Origin: CBDUZS01 sp965371785
GTDB taxonomy: Bacteria > Fermentibacterota > Fermentibacteria > Fermentibacterales > JCC-6
Assembly: GCA_965371785.1 (NCBI GenBank)
Contig: CBDUZS010000011.1
Coordinates: forward strand, 1-49,539
Reading direction: 5' to 3'
Length of the DNA: 49,539 nucleotides
Shown in pieces: positions 41,012-48,092 of the stretch (positions are counted from its first letter, which is position 1; each line of letters starts with the position of its first letter). Position numbers and translations under genes: made by a program. The notes under the pieces are model-generated. The model was not told the DNA's origin. It ran no database searches and saw only the letters and a list, made by a program, of their open reading frames with translations.

Positions 41012-42081
41012 GTACCGAGCCCGTCTTCACGTTCGGACCCTGGAAGTAATTCGGTAACCTCCCCGACAATGGAAGCATCGGTGTCACCAGCCGAGTGAAT
41101 GGCAGCGAGCACGGCTTCCGACTGGTCTGCCCTGACAGCACCCAGCAACCCGCCGGATGTCTCGGCATCGAAGAGGATAGTGATCTGCCGCTCATCCAGA
41201 CCCGCATCGACTGCGGTGAAAGGTTCGGCATATTCACGGTTCATCTGCGACCCCTTCGGTACGTAGCCGAAAGTGAAATCGACAACGTCATCGAAGAAGG
41301 GAATCCTGTCCACGTTGAATGAGAGCCTCACTCCGGCAGTTCTGGCCATAGCCAGGGCATGGCCGAACAGCCCGAAACCGGTGATGTCGGTCAGCGCGCT
41401 CGTGTCGAACCTGGAAAACACCTCTGCCGCATACATGTTCAGTCTCTCCATGGAGGTGATGACCGGAGAAAAAACATCCTCTGAGATCCTCCCGGCCTTG
41501 TTTGCGGTAGCAAGGGTACCCGACCCTATCGGTTTCGTGAGTATGAGCAGATCACCTGTGCGGGCCATGGAGTTCTTGAGAGCTTTGTCGGGGTGGATCA
41601 TTCCGGTGATGCTCATCCCGTAAACGAACTCGTCCTGTTCCATTGTGTGGCCGCCGACGAGAACGACGCTGGACTCCACGAGTTTCTCGCTGGCTCCAAC
41701 GAGCAGTTCCTCGATGGCGTCGATCGGGATAGCTTCCGAGGAGAAACAGAGGATGTTCATCGCGGTGAGCGGCCTGCCGCCCATGGCCCATACATCCGAG
41801 AGGCTGTTGGCCGCGACTATCCTGCCGAAAGTGCATGGATCGGCGACTACCGGGGTGAAGAAGTCCACGGTCTGCACGAGCGCCTCTTCATCGTTAATCC
41901 GGAATATGCCTGCGTCGTCCATTGTCTCCATGCCGACCAGCAGGTCCGGAGAATCGAATGCAGGAAGCTTTTCCAGTATACCCGACAGCCTGCCGGGTGC
42001 GAGTTTACCTGCTCAACCCGCGCAGGCGGCAAAATCCATCAGGTTTATCTTCTTTCCCGACGATGCAGCCTGTTCTGTCAT
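40990..42081 (-). CDS. selD: Selenide, water dikinase with selenocysteine (TGA codon)
   Basis: SelD makes selenophosphate from selenide and ATP. Conventional reading begins at ATG 41931 and lacks the catalytic N-terminus. Continuing the frame upstream through a TGA at 42015-42013 restores it: ATG 42081 (GAGGTGAAA upstream), 'MTEQAASSGKKINLMDFAAC', then AGU-AGKLAPGRL, where U is the TGA at the position of the catalytic Cys/Sec, followed by 'TVDFFTPVVADPCTFGRIVA', 'LVGGHTMEQDEFVYG' and 'LTDITGFGLFGHALAMAR'. The product is 363 residues including Sec. A hairpin follows the TGA at the right distance. It implies that the organism has SelA/SelB/SelC elsewhere. Confidence 0.92.
41980..42015 (-). promoter_or_regulatory. 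Predicted bacterial SECIS element of selD
   Basis: Fourteen bases after the TGA (42015-42013), minus-strand bases 41998-41980 read ACCCGGCAGGCTGTCGGGT. They fold as a stem of A-U, four strong pairs, one G-U, C-G and A-U with apical loop GGC. Position and stem fit a SelB-dependent bSECIS hairpin; the small loop should be confirmed. Confidence 0.7.
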
Positions 42082-42185
42082 TTTCACCTCGCTCTCGATC
42101 CTTTCAAAGGTTACACATCCTCAGTGGATGAATATACTCGCACGTAAGGAAAACGGAACATGCTTCGATGTCACCGGAGGTGATC

Positions 42186-42638
42186 GTGAAAGTAAGACCA
42201 ATGTGTCCTTCCGACTACAATTCACTGATCGAACTCTGGAGGAGCTTTCCCGGAACCACCATGACCGGTGCAGACAACGAAAAGAGCTTCAGGCTCTTTC
42301 TCGAATTCAATACGGAGCACTGTTTTGTTGCGGTCACCGGGAACGATGATCTCATCGGTTCGGTAATGGCCGGGAATGACGGCAGGCGGGGGTACATCTA
42401 TCACCTGGCAGTTTCAGAAGATGATCAGAGACTGGGTGCGGGTCGTCAGCTGATGCAGACGGTCGAGGAAAGCCTCAGAAAGGCCGGCATCGAAAAAGCC
42501 CATCTCTTCATATACTCCGATAATCCTGCAATTTCCTTCTACGAGCACGTGGGCTGGCACAGGAGACATGACATCGAGGTCATGAGCCGAGTTCTGATCG
42601 GTGACCGGTATACGGGAACGAGGAGGGATGATGACTGA
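42186..42638 (+). CDS. GNAT-family N-acetyltransferase
   Basis: 150 residues. The acetyl-CoA motif 'VSEDDQRLGAGRQLMQTVEE' (compare RxxGxG/A) and 'HLFIYSDNPAISFYEHVGW' are typical of GNAT enzymes, near the YpeA type. The substrate is unknown. GTG 42186 was chosen because the perfect GGAGGTGA (42176-42183) precedes it; an in-frame ATG at 42168 would place this site inside the gene. It is divergent from selD. Confidence 0.88.
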   Translation: MKVRPMCPSDYNSLIELWRSFPGTTMTGADNEKSFRLFLEFNTEHCFVAVTGNDDLIGSVMAGNDGRRGYIYHLAVSEDDQRLGAGRQLMQTVEESLRKAGIEKAHLFIYSDNPAISFYEHVGWHRRHDIEVMSRVLIGDRYTGTRRDDD

Positions 42639-42716
42639 CTCCCTGTTGCCCGCAGTAGAGTACATAATCGAGGTTGTACCGTGTGAATTCGAGGTTCTCA
42701 CAACGGAGAATAGAGC

Positions 42717-43886
42717 ATGATCCTCTGTTCCATGCTGGCCATGTTGCTTACCGCTTCGGGAAACGTCCCGGTGATCACAGGAGTATCGGACAGACCCAAC
42801 GATGCGGGTGACGGACTCGACATCGTAATGGAACCGCTCCCGGTCGAGGATAACCTTCTTGCTTACACCGTCTTCAGGAAACATGTCGATGAGCCAGTGG
42901 AGTCCTGGGTTCCCGTGTTCGTGCTGGCTGCTCCCCTTGAATCTACTCTGCTTCAGGACGGTTTCGATCCCGATTTTCCACTTGTACCGGGCGAACTGTA
43001 CATGTACAGGCCTGCTGCAATTACGCTGGAGGGAGACACGCTCTGGGGGGAAGCCTACACGAGCTCTGTTGTACCGATCGGAGAGTGGTTCAACACAGAT
43101 GTCATTCCAGTATTTGCAGCATGTACCATTTTTATTTTCATGATCTTTTACTATTTCAGAAGAGCAAGTACCGGTAAGGAGTTCTATCTGAGACCCATTG
43201 CCGGAATCGAAGCAATCGACGAGGCAATAGGAAGAGCCACGGAAATGGGAAGACCGATTCTCTACGTTCCCGGACTGTCCACGATTTCCGACGTCGCAAC
43301 TATCGCCAGCCTTACAATCCTTGGACGGGTTGCCAAGAAGGTTGCCGAGTACCAGACCTCTCTGTTGGTTCCGAACTGTGACCCGATCGTCTACACCGTT
43401 GCCGACGAGGCGGTGAAACAGGCTTATCTCGAAGCGGGCAGACCTGACTCTTACGATCCGGATTCGGTCTTCTTCATCACGCAGAGCCAGTTCGCATACG
43501 TTGCAGGTGTCAACGGTATTATGATGCGTGACAAACCAGCAACGAATTTCTATCTCGGCATGTTCTGGGCAGAGTCGCTGCTTCTCGCGGAAACGGGCTC
43601 CCTTTCCGGTGCCATACAGATTGCCGGAACCGATGCAGTTACACAGCTGCCCTTCTTCATAACAACCTGCGATTACACTCTGATCGGCGAGGAGCTCTAT
43701 GCGGCAAGCGCGTATCTCGGTCGAGAGCCGAAACAGATAGGGGCGGTAAAGAGTCAGGATGGATTGAAGATGATCGTGATGCTTCTGATCATCTTCGGCC
43801 TGGTTCTGAGCACTCTTGCAACGATAACCGGCAATGATGCATTCTACTTCCTGCGTAGCTGGATAACCGTAACGGGTGGAAACTGA
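42717..43886 (+). CDS. DUF6754 membrane protein, lone paralogue
   Basis: 389 residues, with the same order as the 31503 gene: signal/TM, a beta-rich extracytoplasmic domain ('ITGVSDRPNDAGDGLDIVME' opening), a TM helix ('AACTIFIFMIFYYF'), the cytosolic DUF6754 domain ('YLRPIAGIEAIDEAIGRATE', 'PIVYTVADEAVKQAYLEAGR') and a C-terminal TM. By eye the cytosolic domain is about 90% identical to the first copy, while the outer domain is much less alike. The three partner genes of the first copy are absent; a GNAT gene follows instead. GGAGAATAGAGC precedes the ATG. Confidence 0.85.
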   Translation: MILCSMLAMLLTASGNVPVITGVSDRPNDAGDGLDIVMEPLPVEDNLLAYTVFRKHVDEPVESWVPVFVLAAPLESTLLQDGFDPDFPLVPGELYMYRPAAITLEGDTLWGEAYTSSVVPIGEWFNTDVIPVFAACTIFIFMIFYYFRRASTGKEFYLRPIAGIEAIDEAIGRATEMGRPILYVPGLSTISDVATIASLTILGRVAKKVAEYQTSLLVPNCDPIVYTVADEAVKQAYLEAGRPDSYDPDSVFFITQSQFAYVAGVNGIMMRDKPATNFYLGMFWAESLLLAETGSLSGAIQIAGTDAVTQLPFFITTCDYTLIGEELYAASAYLGREPKQIGAVKSQDGLKMIVMLLIIFGLVLSTLATITGNDAFYFLRSWITVTGGN

Positions 43887-43887
43887 G

Positions 43888-44352
43888 TTGTCGGACCTCC
43901 TGGTTCCTCTGTTCGGCCTTCCCCGCGCAGCGGAGATACCGGGAGTCTGGATCGGCAGACCGCTTCCGCATCAGTCACCCGGGGTCATTTCCCACGTCTC
44001 GGAAGAGTTCGGAGCCGGCTGGGAAGCCGAGGTCAGGACCGCGTTCTCAACCGTTCCGCCGAAGATTTTTATCGCCGCCGATCAGGATACGGGCAGTTTC
44101 ATGGGCTTCTGCTGCTGGGACTGCACTGCCAAAGGGTTTCTCGGCCCGATTGGTGTTTTCACCGCGCACAAGGGAAGAGGCATCGGCAAGGCTCTGGTTC
44201 TGTCGACACTTCATTCCATGGCCGAACACGGTTACGCCTACGCAATCATCGGAGATGCCGGCCCGGTGGAATTCTTCCAGCAATGCTGTGATGCCCGGAT
44301 AATTGCCGGAAGCGATCCGGGCATCTACGGAAATCCTTTCGGGAAGGGATAG
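43888..44352 (+). CDS. GNAT-like acetyltransferase
   Basis: 154 residues. 'GPIGVFTAHKGRGIGKALVL' carries the acetyl-CoA pyrophosphate-binding motif (R/KGxGIG) in the GNAT position, followed by 'GYAYAIIGDAGPVEFFQQCC', a typical late strand/helix. Two cysteine pairs (CCWDC and QQCCD) are unusual. TTG 43888 just after the DUF6754 stop is preferred, with GGGTGG upstream; the GTG at 43876 overlaps that gene. Substrate unknown. Confidence 0.75.
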   Translation: MSDLLVPLFGLPRAAEIPGVWIGRPLPHQSPGVISHVSEEFGAGWEAEVRTAFSTVPPKIFIAADQDTGSFMGFCCWDCTAKGFLGPIGVFTAHKGRGIGKALVLSTLHSMAEHGYAYAIIGDAGPVEFFQQCCDARIIAGSDPGIYGNPFGKG

Positions 44353-44385
44353 CTAACCCGCCCTTCACCCCCATGCGAGTGGCCC

Positions 44386-45126
44386 CTAGTAGATTCCGAG
44401 GAGCCTTCCACCCATTCCGAGAACCGCCACCGCCAGGATTGCTTTGATCCAGCCTTCTCCACGTTTGACGCTGAACGTGCTGCCCAACCACCCACCGGTG
44501 CCCGTGCCGGCAGCCAGGGCTATTGCAGGAGCCCAGTCGATGCGGCCGTTTGCAATGAAGACCGCCAGAGATGGAATGAGGTAGATGGTCATGATGATAA
44601 CCTTCAGGCTGTTCGTTCGTTTCAGAGACAACCCGCCCACGATCGAAAGCGAGAAGATCACCAGGTAACCGGCGCCGGCCTGGATGAATCCGCCGTACAG
44701 GCCGATTACGAAGAAGAAAACCATCTGCAGGGATAGATTCCTCGGTTCGTCCTTTCCCCCGTCGCTTCGTCTGGGAATGAGAACGACCATCAGACCCATG
44801 ACAAGGACCACGACCAGAACCGATTTGAACATGGCATCGGGGATGTTGAGAGAGATTAGCGAGCCGATGACTGCTCCCAGAACGGCGGGTATTCCCAGCC
44901 TGCCTCCCAGTTTGAAATCCCTCTGCCCCAATCTGCGGAAGTTTATGGTGGCTACTATGTTCTGACACAGTACACCAACCCGGTTAGTACCGTTGGCAAT
45001 ACCCGCAGGGAGACCGAACAGTATCAGAAGCGGAAGTGTGATGAGAGAACCACCGCCGGCATTCACGTTGATGAAACCTGCGGCGATGCCGCCGAGAAAG
45101 AGGAGCAGGATTCGAACCGGGGGCAT
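44386..45126 (-). CDS. TSUP-family (TauE/SafE) membrane permease
   Basis: 246 residues with seven to eight hydrophobic helices. The TSUP opening 'LGGIAAGFINVNAGGGSLIT' followed by 'LPAGIANGTNRVGVLCQNIV' and a second half repeat 'GLYGGFIQAGAGYLVIFSLS' with 'TNSLKVIIMTIYLIPSLAVF' are all diagnostic. Members export sulfite, sulfonates or other organic anions; the substrate here is unknown. ATG 45126 has AAAGGTGG upstream. Confidence 0.92.
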   Translation of the reverse strand: MPPVRILLLFLGGIAAGFINVNAGGGSLITLPLLILFGLPAGIANGTNRVGVLCQNIVATINFRRLGQRDFKLGGRLGIPAVLGAVIGSLISLNIPDAMFKSVLVVVLVMGLMVVLIPRRSDGGKDEPRNLSLQMVFFFVIGLYGGFIQAGAGYLVIFSLSIVGGLSLKRTNSLKVIIMTIYLIPSLAVFIANGRIDWAPAIALAAGTGTGGWLGSTFSVKRGEGWIKAILAVAVLGMGGRLLGIY

Positions 45127-45228
45127 GGAACCACCTTTCAGAGGACTTTGAGACACTACAGAGTGCACAGCGTAGAAGCAATCACCCTGCGAAGAGGTTT
45201 GGTCTGAGACGTATTCGGAATTGACTAC

Positions 45229-45696
45229 TCAGACTGCCTGTGTACCCTTCTGCTCAGTGCTAGAGGCGGGAGCTATCAGCTCGAGCTTCTCGAGCCTGGC
45301 AAGAACCGCCTGGACGGTTCTGCCCATCTGGGATGCGATCTCCTCGACCTCGGCACCTTTCGCGAAATGACTGGAAAGAACGGTTTCCTCCTCTTCGTCC
45401 CATTTCATGAACGCTCTCGGATGGAGCTTGCGGACATCAGTGAGATCTTCGTCTTTTCTGGCCGCAATGAGTTCCTGCATCTTGACAAGAGCCTGATTGA
45501 TCTCCTCCTGGAAGACTGAAAGGCTTTCCTCGAAAACCATCAGCCGTTTCTGGTCGAAACTCCCATCAGGATTCCTTCTGGATTCTGTAAGAACAAGGTA
45601 GTATCGACCGTTCACGGCCTGGCGAACATCGAGAAAGTAGGTTGTACGACCGGTGGATACTCTGGCCGAGTAGACTGAACTTCTTTCCTCTGACAT
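45229..45696 (-). CDS. DUF3276 (PUR-like) protein with C-terminal SANT/HTH-like domain
   Basis: 155 residues. The N-terminal half is the DUF3276 PUR-alpha-like nucleic-acid-binding fold ('VYSARVSTGRTTYFLDVRQA', 'NGRYYLVLTESRR', 'VFEESLSVFQEEINQAL'). The C-terminal 55 or so residues look like a Myb/SANT or HTH domain ('FMKWDEEEETVLSSHFAKGA', 'VEEIASQMGRTVQAVLARLE'). Two DNA/RNA-binding modules in one short chain suggest a nucleic-acid or regulatory protein. ATG 45696 follows AAGGAGGTG. A LexA-like palindrome overlies its promoter. Confidence 0.8.
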   Translation of the reverse strand: MSEERSSVYSARVSTGRTTYFLDVRQAVNGRYYLVLTESRRNPDGSFDQKRLMVFEESLSVFQEEINQALVKMQELIAARKDEDLTDVRKLHPRAFMKWDEEEETVLSSHFAKGAEVEEIASQMGRTVQAVLARLEKLELIAPASSTEQKGTQAV

Positions 45697-45712
45697 TACG
45701 GCACCTCCTTCA

Positions 45713-45728
45713 GTGAACACATGTTCAC
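45713..45728 (-). promoter_or_regulatory. LexA-like palindrome upstream of the DUF3276 gene
   Basis: GTGAACA-CA-TGTTCAC is a perfect inverted repeat whose core GAAC-N4-GTTC fits the Gram-positive type SOS box. It lies at the predicted transcription start (see the -35/-10 pair at 45735-45762). Another repressor with the same half-site is possible. Confidence 0.6.
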
Positions 45729-45734
45729 ATTAGC

Positions 45735-45762
45735 AGTATCCCCCATTTTCCGGTTTTGTCAA
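45735..45762 (-). promoter_or_regulatory. Candidate promoter of the DUF3276 gene
   Basis: Minus strand: TTGACA (45762-45757) and GATACT (45740-45735) separated by 16 bases. The -35 is consensus and the -10 is a four-of-six match. The palindrome begins seven bases further on. Confidence 0.5.
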
Positions 45763-45779
45763 GAGCCATACGGACGGGC

Positions 45780-45808
45780 TTGTCATGATCAATACGGCGA
45801 TGTATAAT
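45780..45808 (+). promoter_or_regulatory. Sigma-70 promoter for the winged-helix/YgiQ genes
   Basis: TTGTCA (45780-45785) and consensus TATAAT (45803-45808) are 17 bases apart. This is the best promoter match I noticed by reading. It faces the wHTH gene and is divergent from the DUF3276 promoter. Confidence 0.75.
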
Positions 45809-45870
45809 GACCTAATAAATAGAACATACGACTTAGTTACTGTGCAATACAGGTCGAGAGGAACAGGGAT

Positions 45871-46242
45871 TTGCTCGAAGCACTGCTCGGATCGGTAAGC
45901 TGTGAGAGGGTCCTCGTTCTCCTGCACGAGCAGCGAGAAGGGTACCCGAGGCAGATAGCCAGGTTCTGGGATGCTGCGCTTTTCCCCATACAGAGGCAGC
46001 TGGAGAAACTCGAGAAGAGTGGGATTCTGCAGAGCAGAATGCTCGGAAGAACCAGACTGTATTCGTTCTCCCCCGATTATCCGTTTGGAGCAGAGCTGGG
46101 TGCGCTCCTCGAAAGAGCCGTGTCTCTCTATCCGGAGAAGGAGAGGAAGAGGCTCAGATCCTGCAGAAAACCTCCTGCTCGACGCAATAGATCCGTAAGG
46201 ATTCGGGATGGAACGAGGACCAGGATGCGGTTCTTCGGTTGA
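45871..46242 (+). CDS. Winged-helix DNA-binding regulator
   Basis: 123 residues. 'SCERVLVLLHEQREGYPRQI' followed by 'FPIQRQLEKLEKSGILQSR' and 'MLGRTRLYSFSPDYPFGAEL' resembles the wing and recognition helix of ArsR-like regulators of the COG1846/COG3355 kind. The C-terminal tail is Arg-rich ('PPARRNRSVRIRDGTRTRM'). The TTG start at 45871 has GAGAGGAACAGG upstream. It probably controls itself and the adjacent ygiQ; no metal-binding cysteine pair is obvious. Confidence 0.7.
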   Translation: MLEALLGSVSCERVLVLLHEQREGYPRQIARFWDAALFPIQRQLEKLEKSGILQSRMLGRTRLYSFSPDYPFGAELGALLERAVSLYPEKERKRLRSCRKPPARRNRSVRIRDGTRTRMRFFG

Positions 46243-46258
46243 GAGAAGCATAAAAAAA

Positions 46259-47971
46259 ATGGAAAAGAATCGTCATCAGCACATCGAGTTCCTGCCTACG
46301 ACCGCAGAAGAGATGAGCGCCCTTGGATGGGATGCCTGTGATGTCATCATCTTCTCAGGTGATGCCTACGTGGACCACCCGTCCTTCGGGGCTTCACTCA
46401 TAGGACGATGGCTCATGGATAAGGGATACCGCACGGGAATTGTGCCACAGCCAGATCCGGAACGCCGTGATGATTTCCTGGAGCTGGGAGTTCCCAGGCT
46501 GTTTGCAGGCGTTACCTCCGGGGCGATGGACTCCATGGTCAATCACTACACCTCTCTGGGCAAGCTGCGATCAAATGACGCCTACTCCGAAAACGGCAAA
46601 ACCGGAAGAAGACCTGATAGGGCACTGCTGCGTTACGTAAACGTGCTGCAGAGGGTGATGAAGGGTGTTCCAATCGTCCTGGGCGGCATTGAGGCCAGCC
46701 TTCGCAGGGTCAGCCATTACGATTTCTGGAGTGACATGCTCAGGAAGTCGATTCTCCTGGATACAAAAGCCAGTATTCTCGTTTACGGTATGGCCGAGAG
46801 GGCTGTGGCGGAGATCGCCATGCGTCTTGATTCCGGGGAAGGCCTTGAAGGGATCAGGGGAACGGCTACTTTCACGAGTTCTCTAAGGATCGGAGAGTTA
46901 AAAGATTACCTGGAGATTCCCTCTCATGAGGAAGTGAAGAACTCTCCTGAAGCGTTCATGAGTATGAACAGGATCCTCGAATCCGAGAGTAATCCCTGGA
47001 ATGGAAGACGGCTCCTGCAGAAAGCCGACAGTCGCATCCTGTGCGTGGAGCCTCCATCGTATCCTCTATCGACCGATGAGATGGATTCGCTCTACTCCCT
47101 GCCCTTCTCGAGGCTTCCGCACCCCCGGTACTCCGGGGAGATACCGGCATATGCGATGATCAGGAATTCCATAACTGCCCAGAGGGGTTGTGCCGGCGGA
47201 TGCAGCTTCTGTGCGGTGGGTCTTCATCAGGGCAAGCTGATCTCGAGCAGAAGCCGGAAATCGGTAGTAGGTGAGATCGAGAAGCTTACCACCATGAGCT
47301 ACTTCAAGGGTACGGTCACCGACATAGGAGGTCCGACTGCCAACATGTACGGCCTCGGCTGTACCGATAACACTGCCATGAAGAAGTGCCGCAGGATATC
47401 CTGTCTTCACCCACGGATCTGCAGGCATTTCCGCACCGATCAGTCTTCTTACACGGAACTGCTTGAAGAAGCTTCGCGCATTGGACTCGTCAAACACGTT
47501 TTCGTCTCGAGCGGTATCAGGCACGACGTGGCGAACAGAGACCCGGGGTTCGTAGAAGCCCTGGTCAGGAACCACGTGTCCGGGCATCTGAAACTCGCCC
47601 CGGAGCATTTCTCGCCGGATGTCCTCAGACTCATGAGGAAATGCGGAACGGATGAGTGGAGAACCTTCATCGAGTTCTTCAGGAAAATTACCCGGTTATG
47701 CAAGAAGGAACAGTACGTGCTCCCCTACATCATGGCAGCCTTCCCAGGCTGCAGCATCGAGGACATGAACGTCGTCAGGAGGGAACTCTTCAGGCTTGGA
47801 ATGAGACCCCAGCAGGTTCAGATATTCCTGCCTGCACCCATGACAATGGCTGCGGCAATGTACTACACAGGAATCGATCCGGAGAGCGGTGAACAGATCT
47901 TCGTCGAAAGAAAGCCATCGGGCAAGAGGAAGCAGCTCTACAGAATCCCGGGCATGAACGGGCGGAAATGA
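46259..47971 (+). CDS. ygiQ: YgiQ-family radical SAM protein
   Basis: 570 residues. The UPF0313/YgiQ family shows 'CDVIIFSGDAYVDHPSFGAS' near the N-terminus, 'PIVLGGIEASLRRVSHYDFW', the radical SAM cluster motif 'RGCAGGCSFCAVGLHQGKLI' (CxxxCxxC), and 'HLKLAPEHFSPDVLRLM'. The reaction is not known. ATG 46259 is preferred, with GAGAGAAG nine bases upstream across an A-run; an in-frame ATG at 46208 would overlap the wHTH gene by 35 bases. Confidence 0.93.
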   Translation: MEKNRHQHIEFLPTTAEEMSALGWDACDVIIFSGDAYVDHPSFGASLIGRWLMDKGYRTGIVPQPDPERRDDFLELGVPRLFAGVTSGAMDSMVNHYTSLGKLRSNDAYSENGKTGRRPDRALLRYVNVLQRVMKGVPIVLGGIEASLRRVSHYDFWSDMLRKSILLDTKASILVYGMAERAVAEIAMRLDSGEGLEGIRGTATFTSSLRIGELKDYLEIPSHEEVKNSPEAFMSMNRILESESNPWNGRRLLQKADSRILCVEPPSYPLSTDEMDSLYSLPFSRLPHPRYSGEIPAYAMIRNSITAQRGCAGGCSFCAVGLHQGKLISSRSRKSVVGEIEKLTTMSYFKGTVTDIGGPTANMYGLGCTDNTAMKKCRRISCLHPRICRHFRTDQSSYTELLEEASRIGLVKHVFVSSGIRHDVANRDPGFVEALVRNHVSGHLKLAPEHFSPDVLRLMRKCGTDEWRTFIEFFRKITRLCKKEQYVLPYIMAAFPGCSIEDMNVVRRELFRLGMRPQQVQIFLPAPMTMAAAMYYTGIDPESGEQIFVERKPSGKRKQLYRIPGMNGRK

Positions 47972-48076
47972 TCAGAAAGTGAGGTCGCCCAGGAAGAGGA
48001 GGAGGAAAAGAAGAAGCACCGAATGCACTACGATAACGAATTCACTCGTGTGAACATATCCGGTACTGACCGGCAT
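47972..48076 (-). CDS. Possible 34-residue membrane peptide
   Basis: ATG at 48076, 17 bases after the M16C peptidase gene ends, reads MPVSTGYVHTSEF and then a 20-residue hydrophobic helix (VIVVHSVLLLFLLLFLGDL) and a TGA. The upstream ribosome site (CAGGG) is weak. The position right behind the peptidase gene on the same strand makes an operon tail gene possible. Confidence 0.35.
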   Translation of the reverse strand: MPVSTGYVHTSEFVIVVHSVLLLFLLLFLGDLTF

Positions 48077-48092
48077 GCAACCCTGAACGGAT

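Noticed and set aside
41645..42349. 234-residue plus-strand ORF over selD
   Set aside because: Shadow of selD and the start of the GNAT gene; no conserved features and conflicts with the Sec-SelD frame.
44246..44968. 240-residue minus-strand ORF overlapping the TSUP gene
   Set aside because: Out-of-frame shadow of the TSUP permease on the same strand; low hydrophobicity and no family features.
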